From: Cypionkella sp049896245
GTDB lineage: Bacteria > Pseudomonadota > Alphaproteobacteria > Rhodobacterales > Rhodobacteraceae
Direction: 5' to 3'
Assembly: GCF_049896245.1 (NCBI RefSeq)
Contig: NZ_JAFCTX010000022.1
Span: 1-64,000 of the forward strand
Length of the DNA stretch: 64,000 nt
Below, piece after piece: positions 60,191 to 64,000 of the stretch. The position numbers and the translations under genes were made by a program. The notes under the pieces were generated by a model, which was given only the letters and a program-made list of their open reading frames with translations, did no database searches and had not been told where the DNA came from. How positions within the stretch are numbered: the first letter of the stretch is position 1; each line of letters starts with the position of its first letter.

Positions 60191-60266
60191 ACTGCTCGAT
60201 AGGTTTCTTGCCTGTATGAAACCTGCCTCAATAACTTAACGCCCGCTTCGTGCGGGCGTTTTTTTT
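60191..60266 (+). ncRNA. Candidate small RNA, about 76 nt
   Basis: A predicted transcript between a good promoter and a strong Rho-independent terminator, with no coding frame worth calling. It folds into two stem-loops: AGGTTTC (60201-60207) with GAAACCT (60218-60224) around a 10-nt loop, then the terminator AACGCCCGC/GCGGGCGTT (60238-60260). The linker contains CCTCAATAACTT. An Hfq-binding U tail of eight T residues follows. It lies between the divergent YejA-like gene and the RTX gene, both on the other strand. I do not match it to a named small RNA. Confidence 0.6.
60238..60266 (+). terminator. Intrinsic terminator of the candidate small RNA
   Basis: AACGCCCGC (60238-60246), a TTCGT loop and GCGGGCGTT (60252-60260), followed by TTTTTT. 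The T tract is only on the plus strand, so it ends plus-strand transcription, although both flanking genes run the other way. Confidence 0.85.
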
Positions 60267-60294
60267 GGGCGGCATGCCCGCAAACTATCCTATG

Positions 60295-60330
60295 AAAACA
60301 AAAAGACCCCCGGAAACCGAGGGCCTTTTG
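60295..60330 (-). terminator. Terminator of the RTX gene
   Basis: An imperfect 13-bp stem (60301-60313 with 60317-60329, two mismatches). On the minus strand it is followed by TTTTTGTTTT, downstream of the RTX gene stop. Confidence 0.65.
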
Positions 60331-60367
60331 GCGCTGTGTTCAGGGCCGGGGGTTCAGGGCAGGGTGC

Positions 60368-61309
60368 TTACAGCAGCCCCGCCTCTTTCACGCTTGATCC
60401 ATCGGCGAAATTTTTCACCTCCAGCGCGTGCAGATCGACGTTGTTCAAAATCACCGTGATCTCACCATAATGGTATAGTACGGTCCTGCCGAACTGCTCG
60501 GCATGTTCCAGAAAATCCTTATAGGCTTCCTCAGCCGACCCCGCCAACAGATTGACCAGCACATCCGAGGCATCAAGATCCTGAACAGTCAGATGTCCGG
60601 CCTGTTTGGCGTTGAACACGAAAGCATCGCTGCCGCGTCCACCGCTGGCAATATCATCGCCACCATTGCCAAAGATCAGATCATTGCCCTTGCCGCCGCT
60701 CAGCAGATCATTATCACCGCCGCCGCGCATCGTATCGTGGCCAACGCCGCCAAACAGGCTGTTGCGCCCGTTGTCGTCGGTCAGCCAATCGTTGCCTTGG
60801 CCGCCATTCAGCAAGTCATCGCCCTTGCCGCCGTCCAGATGATCATTGCCCTTGCCGCCATAGACCTTGTCATCGCCGCCATTGGCTTCGATGATATCGG
60901 CGAATTTCGAGCCGACCAGCTTGTCATTATAATCTGTCGCCGAGGTGTAGGATTTTTCCTTCGAGAAATAGCTGTAAGAGGTCGCATCATGCAGGTTGAT
61001 CAGCTTTTCAAAGCGCTCCATCATCACTTTGCTGTGGTTCCAAAAACTGTCGCCCAACAGCTCGGCCATCTTGTCGGCGCTGTAGCCGATGCCACTGACC
61101 TGCTGCACCCATTCCTGTTGCGGCTTTTTGCCCGAAGTCAGGTAGCTGGTCAGCACCACATCGTCGATCTCGCCACCAAGCAGCCGCCCGGTTTCGGTAT
61201 CATAGCTAAGACCAACGCCCCGGATCGTCACTTCGATCGCGGTGGTCTCAGAGGTCATCATCCGCATCACATAAAGCGTTGAGGTCAGCGTCATCGTGGT
61301 GTCTGGCAT
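60368..61309 (-). CDS. RTX/hemolysin-type calcium-binding protein
   Basis: A 313-residue secreted-type protein. The N-terminal ~135 residues have no family I recognise. Residues about 135-225 hold roughly ten glycine/aspartate-rich nonapeptides (such as GGKGNDHLD and GGKGDDLLN), which fold into a calcium-binding beta roll. The C-terminal part (about 235-313) is acidic to neutral without a clear enzyme. RTX proteins leave through type I secretion; no ABC/HlyD genes are adjacent. ATG 61309 has AAGGA upstream; the frame begins at 61330. Confidence 0.87.
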   Translation of the reverse strand: MPDTTMTLTSTLYVMRMMTSETTAIEVTIRGVGLSYDTETGRLLGGEIDDVVLTSYLTSGKKPQQEWVQQVSGIGYSADKMAELLGDSFWNHSKVMMERFEKLINLHDATSYSYFSKEKSYTSATDYNDKLVGSKFADIIEANGGDDKVYGGKGNDHLDGGKGDDLLNGGQGNDWLTDDNGRNSLFGGVGHDTMRGGGDNDLLSGGKGNDLIFGNGGDDIASGGRGSDAFVFNAKQAGHLTVQDLDASDVLVNLLAGSAEEAYKDFLEHAEQFGRTVLYHYGEITVILNNVDLHALEVKNFADGSSVKEAGLL

Positions 61310-61478
61310 CGCCGTAGTCCTTTGGATCAAAGCGCCGATGCCAGATGGCCCGCGCGCTGTGTGTTAAACGTTGCCAACGGTTATGGCTTGGCACTGTGGC
61401 GTTGTATCGGCGCAATTTGGCTAAAATTACGTTGATTTTGGCACGCAAACCAGTTCCGGCCCTTGCCTGCGCGGGCAG
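61310..61478. other. Upstream region of the RTX gene, no gene seen
   Basis: An A+T-richer stretch that probably contains the RTX promoter. No other feature can be supported before the pseudogene fragment begins at about 61479. Confidence 0.4.
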
Positions 61479-61697
61479 GGCATCACCTCCAAAGCAAGCT
61501 GCCGCGGCTACGTGCTGACGCCGCTGCCCAACGCGCAGATCCCCGATCAGATGAAGGTCCACGACACCGATCATAAGACTGTCATTCGGGAGGTGATGCT
61601 GCCCGCCGTCACGGCAGTTTGCCACGGCAGTTTGCCACGGCAGAGCAGATTGGCGGCACCACGATCTCGGTCAATGGCGGTTGGACGGCATTGTGAA
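61479..61697 (+). pseudogene. C-terminal remnant of 3-hydroxybutyrate dehydrogenase
   Basis: A decayed fragment of a short-chain dehydrogenase. One frame reads GITSKASCRGYVLTPLPNAQ and continues IPDQMKVHDTDHKTVIREVML, matching the 3-hydroxybutyrate dehydrogenase C-terminal part. It then shifts frame. The end of the protein is read in another frame, QFATAEQIGGTTISVNGGWTAL, up to TGA 61695-61697. A tandem duplication of a 13-nt unit (CACGGCAGTTTGC, twice plus a partial copy, 61614-61647 approximately) contributes to the shift. The N-terminal two-thirds are missing, so this is not functional. Confidence 0.75.
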
Positions 61698-61809
61698 TGG
61701 CAGGGTGCGTGCTTGCACGCACCGCCCAAAGGTTAACCGAAGATGAACGCCACCTCTCTAACCCTTTGAAAACACACAAACCGCAAGCCTGTCCACGCGT
61801 GGACAACCG

Positions 61810-62499
61810 CTACCTTGCAGCCAGTGCCGCCACGGTTTCCTTCGCCTGCGGATAGACCAGCCCTGCCGAGACGATCATTTTCACCGCCTCATCCGCCTTC
61901 ATATCCAGAAAAATCACGTCGCGTTCCGGCACGAACAGCAGCATCCCCGAGGTCATCGGGGTCAGCCCGACAAACACCGCCACCATCGGCGTGCCCCCCG
62001 GCAGCTTGGCGGCAATCTCGCCCTTCGGGGTGGTCGCCACCATCCCCACCGCCCAATAGCCAGCACGGGGAAACTCGACCAGACAGGTGCGATCAAAGCT
62101 TTTCTCAGACTTCGCAAAGAACGTCTCGGTGATCTGTTTCAACCCCGAATAGACCGACCGCACCAGTGGCACGCGGTCCACCACCGTTTCGGCCTGCCGC
62201 ATCACGGTGCGCCCAATCAAGCCCCGCGCCAGCCAGCCGACAAGGGCGGTGAACACCAAAAACACCAGCACACCCACACCGCGCACCGGAAAGTTCACTT
62301 CCGGCCCGAACCAGCGGTGCAGCAAAGCCTCGGGCTGATAATTGTGCGGGATCAGTGGCAGGATCCAGCCATCAATATAGCCGATCACCCCCCAGACGAC
62401 ATAAATCGTCAAACCGACCGGCAGCACCACGACAAGGCCCGTCAGGAACGAGGACCGAAAGCCGGCAAGCATAGAGCGGCGCGGATGGGGGTCGGACAT
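61810..62499 (-). CDS. DUF502-family membrane protein
   Basis: A 229-residue protein with two hydrophobic segments near the N terminus (about 15-36 and 70-90) and the DUF502 hallmarks PRRSMLAGFRSSFLTGLVVVLPVGLTIYVVWGVIGYIDG (split around P23), RVPLVRSVYSGLKQITETF, and VFVGLTPMTSGMLLFVPERDVIFLDM. Function unknown. The gene stands alone, between the pseudogene remnant and psuG. It ends shortly after the remnant, on the other strand. Confidence 0.9.
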   Translation of the reverse strand: MSDPHPRRSMLAGFRSSFLTGLVVVLPVGLTIYVVWGVIGYIDGWILPLIPHNYQPEALLHRWFGPEVNFPVRGVGVLVFLVFTALVGWLARGLIGRTVMRQAETVVDRVPLVRSVYSGLKQITETFFAKSEKSFDRTCLVEFPRAGYWAVGMVATTPKGEIAAKLPGGTPMVAVFVGLTPMTSGMLLFVPERDVIFLDMKADEAVKMIVSAGLVYPQAKETVAALAAR

Positions 62500-62556
62500 A
62501 AAAGCTCCTTGGTTTTCCCGGCAACCTAAGCAGCCGCCCGCATCATCACAATGGCT

Positions 62557-63474
62557 TTACCCGCGCTGCACGACAATTTCGCGCGCAATCGCAGCCCCCA
62601 GCCGCGCGTTGTTCAAAACAAGGGCGATGTTGGAGACAAGCGAGCGGCCAGCGGTCAACTCGAAGATGCGCTGCAGCAGGAAGGGGGTGACCTCTTTCGC
62701 AGCGATCCCCTGTGCAGCCGCCTCAGACAGAGCCTGCTCAATCGCCGGATTGATCTCATCGCGCGGGATTTCATCGGCGAGCGGGATCGGATTGGCCACC
62801 AACTGCCCCCCCGGCAGACCCAACCGCGTCCGCATCAGTTGCGCCGCCGCAATCTCTGCCGCCGTATCCATCCGCAGCGGTGCTTTCAGCCCGGAATCCC
62901 GCGACCAGAACGCCGGGAACGCATCTTGCCCGAAGGCGATCACCGGCACGCCCTTGGTTTCCAGATATTCCAGCGTTTTCGGCAGATCGAGGATGGCTTT
63001 CGCCCCCGCCGCAATCACCGTCACAGCGGTTTCTCCCAGTTCCGGCAGATCGGCGGAAATATCAAACGACAACTCCGCCCCGCGATGCACGCCACCAATG
63101 CCGCCCGTGGCAAACACATCAATCCCGGCCAGACGCGCGCAGATCATCGTCGCCGCCACCGTCGTCGCCCCCACAGCGCCCTTGGCAATACAGGCCGCAA
63201 TATCAGCGCGCGAGATTTTCATCACCTCGGGCGCCTGACCCAAAGCATCCAGTTGTTGATCGGTCAGCCCGATCAGAATACGCCCACGCATCACAGCAAT
63301 CGTTGCCGGGGTCGCCCCATGCGCGCGGATTTCAGCCTCAACTGCGCGGGCTGCCTGAACATTCTGCGGAAACGGCATCCCATGCGTGATGATGGTGGAT
63401 TCCAGCGCCACAATAGCGGTGCCAGCGGCCCGGGCGGCGGCGACTTCGGGCGAGAAGCTAAGCAGATCATTCAT
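62557..63474 (-). CDS. psuG: Pseudouridine-5'-phosphate glycosidase
   Basis: A 305-residue enzyme splitting pseudouridine 5'-phosphate into uracil and ribose 5-phosphate. Family signatures are IVALESTIITHGMPFPQN, VGATTVAATMICARLAGIDVFATGGIGGVHRGAE and ANPIPLADEIPRDEI. It overlaps the stop of the psuK gene by 4 nt, giving the expected psuK-psuG pair for pseudouridine catabolism. Confidence 0.95.
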   Translation of the reverse strand: MNDLLSFSPEVAAARAAGTAIVALESTIITHGMPFPQNVQAARAVEAEIRAHGATPATIAVMRGRILIGLTDQQLDALGQAPEVMKISRADIAACIAKGAVGATTVAATMICARLAGIDVFATGGIGGVHRGAELSFDISADLPELGETAVTVIAAGAKAILDLPKTLEYLETKGVPVIAFGQDAFPAFWSRDSGLKAPLRMDTAAEIAAAQLMRTRLGLPGGQLVANPIPLADEIPRDEINPAIEQALSEAAAQGIAAKEVTPFLLQRIFELTAGRSLVSNIALVLNNARLGAAIAREIVVQRG

Positions 63475-64000
63475 GACGGTTGTTCTCCTGAAACATAGAT
63501 AGCGGCAGCTTGCAGCGCTGCGGCAAGTGCGGCCTCACGCGCGCAGCCTTGACGTTCGGCAACGATATGCGCCGCCATGAAGGTATCGCCCGCTCCGGTA
63601 ATCCGCGTCACCATCACGGGCGGTGGTGCGGCAGTGATCACGCCCGCGCCATGGCGTCCCTCGGCGCAGGCCTTGCCGCCATTGGTCACCAGCACATGCG
63701 CCGCACCATGCAAAAGCAACCCCTCGGCAGCGTCAGCGGCGGTGTCATAGTGCGCATGGCCAATCAGACCCGCTTCCTCAAGGTTCACATAAAGGGTCGC
63801 AGTCGGATGGTTCAGCAGCGGCAACAGCCGTTCCGCCTTTCCGGGGCTGGCCGGAGCGACACGCAGGTCAGCACGGGCAAACAGCGGCGAATGCGCGATC
63901 TCGGACAACAGTGCAACTGTCAGATTGCCATCCAAAGCCACCATGCCCGACCACGGATTCTCCGCCGACCCCAATCGGCCATCGGCAAGCGGGCGCAAAA
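63471..64000 (-). CDS. psuK: Pseudouridine kinase, PfkB family (5' end outside window)
   Basis: At least 176 residues of a sugar-kinase-type protein that phosphorylates pseudouridine before PsuG acts. The conserved PfkB motif is TRITGAGDTFMAAHI, with the catalytic aspartate in GAGD. The N-terminal part lies beyond the window. The frame runs to the window end without a stop or a credible start; the first TTG near 63998 is internal. It is coupled to psuG. Confidence 0.88.
   Translation of the reverse strand, partial: LRPLADGRLGSAENPWSGMVALDGNLTVALLSEIAHSPLFARADLRVAPASPGKAERLLPLLNHPTATLYVNLEEAGLIGHAHYDTAADAAEGLLLHGAAHVLVTNGGKACAEGRHGAGVITAAPPPVMVTRITGAGDTFMAAHIVAERQGCAREAALAAALQAAAIYVSGEQPS

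Noticed and set aside
61512..61736. Open frame of 74 codons in the 3-hydroxybutyrate dehydrogenase remnant
   Set aside because: It is a decayed piece in which the homologous end of the protein lies in another frame, so it was called a pseudogene, not a gene.
1..64000. CRISPR array, tRNA, rRNA or intact insertion sequence
   Set aside because: No regularly spaced repeats, cloverleaf-like segments, rRNA signatures or transposase genes were seen anywhere in the window.

Overview
The window is a chromosomal segment of about 60% G+C from an alphaproteobacterium, almost certainly of the order Rhodobacterales (Rhodobacter/Roseobacter relatives). The evidence is an ispDF fusion, the gene order dusB(nifR3)-ntrB-ntrC-ntrY-ntrX-hfq-hflX next to ispDF-pgpA-cinA, an NtrC without the sigma-54 contact loop as described for Rhodobacter capsulatus, a divergent DUF6477/DUF6456 pair, a Mg-type HemB, and entericidin-like and Ysc84-like lipoproteins. 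No rRNA, tRNA, CRISPR array, prophage or intact insertion sequence was seen. It is mostly ordinary core and semi-accessory chromosome, with novelty concentrated in intergenic regions and a few unrecognised genes.

Layout. 0-10.9 kb: a lower-G+C adenylate-cyclase/TPR gene, a divergent NhaA, an SseB-like gene, the rplM-rpsI operon, a DUF1127 gene divergent from a MocR-type regulator, and a polyamine-type ABC transporter (two permeases and an ATPase, no binding protein). 10.9-15.3 kb: a minus-strand operon of P-loop ATPase, metA, alpha/beta hydrolase, ppk2 and tetR. 15.3-21.7 kb: a FadL-like porin, DMT and MFS exporters, nitroreductase, a small monooxygenase and guaA. 21.9-31.8 kb: an MttB-family methyltransferase, DUF6477/DUF6456, a LysE exporter, aqpZ, lipA, a cytochrome c/GST/cytochrome c' group, hpt coupled to a 57-residue membrane protein, a COQ10-like gene and a CinA-family gene. 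31.8-42.5 kb: pgpA, ispDF and the nitrogen-regulation/hfq cluster. 42.5-54.9 kb: penicillin acylase, a beta-hydroxyacid dehydrogenase, an unrecognised 344-residue protein, a Tat-type lipoprotein, hemB, a membrane protein, mfd, an MFS drug exporter and a DsbA-family protein. 55-64 kb: an XRE-cupin regulator, a metallophosphoesterase followed directly by a kinase-USP fusion, an entericidin-like lipoprotein behind a peptide-binding protein, a probable small RNA, an RTX protein, a degraded 3-hydroxybutyrate dehydrogenase remnant, a DUF502 protein, and psuG with a truncated psuK.

How genes work together. dusB-ntrBCYX-hfq-hflX links tRNA modification, nitrogen sensing and RNA chaperoning; ispDF-pgpA serve isoprenoid and phospholipid synthesis; psuK-psuG degrade pseudouridine. 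The best candidates for something undescribed are an approximately 76-nt RNA at 60.19-60.27 kb with its own promoter and terminator, the phosphoesterase/kinase-USP pair, the 344-residue protein, a long hairpin between ntrC and ntrY, and two families of dispersed intergenic repeats.
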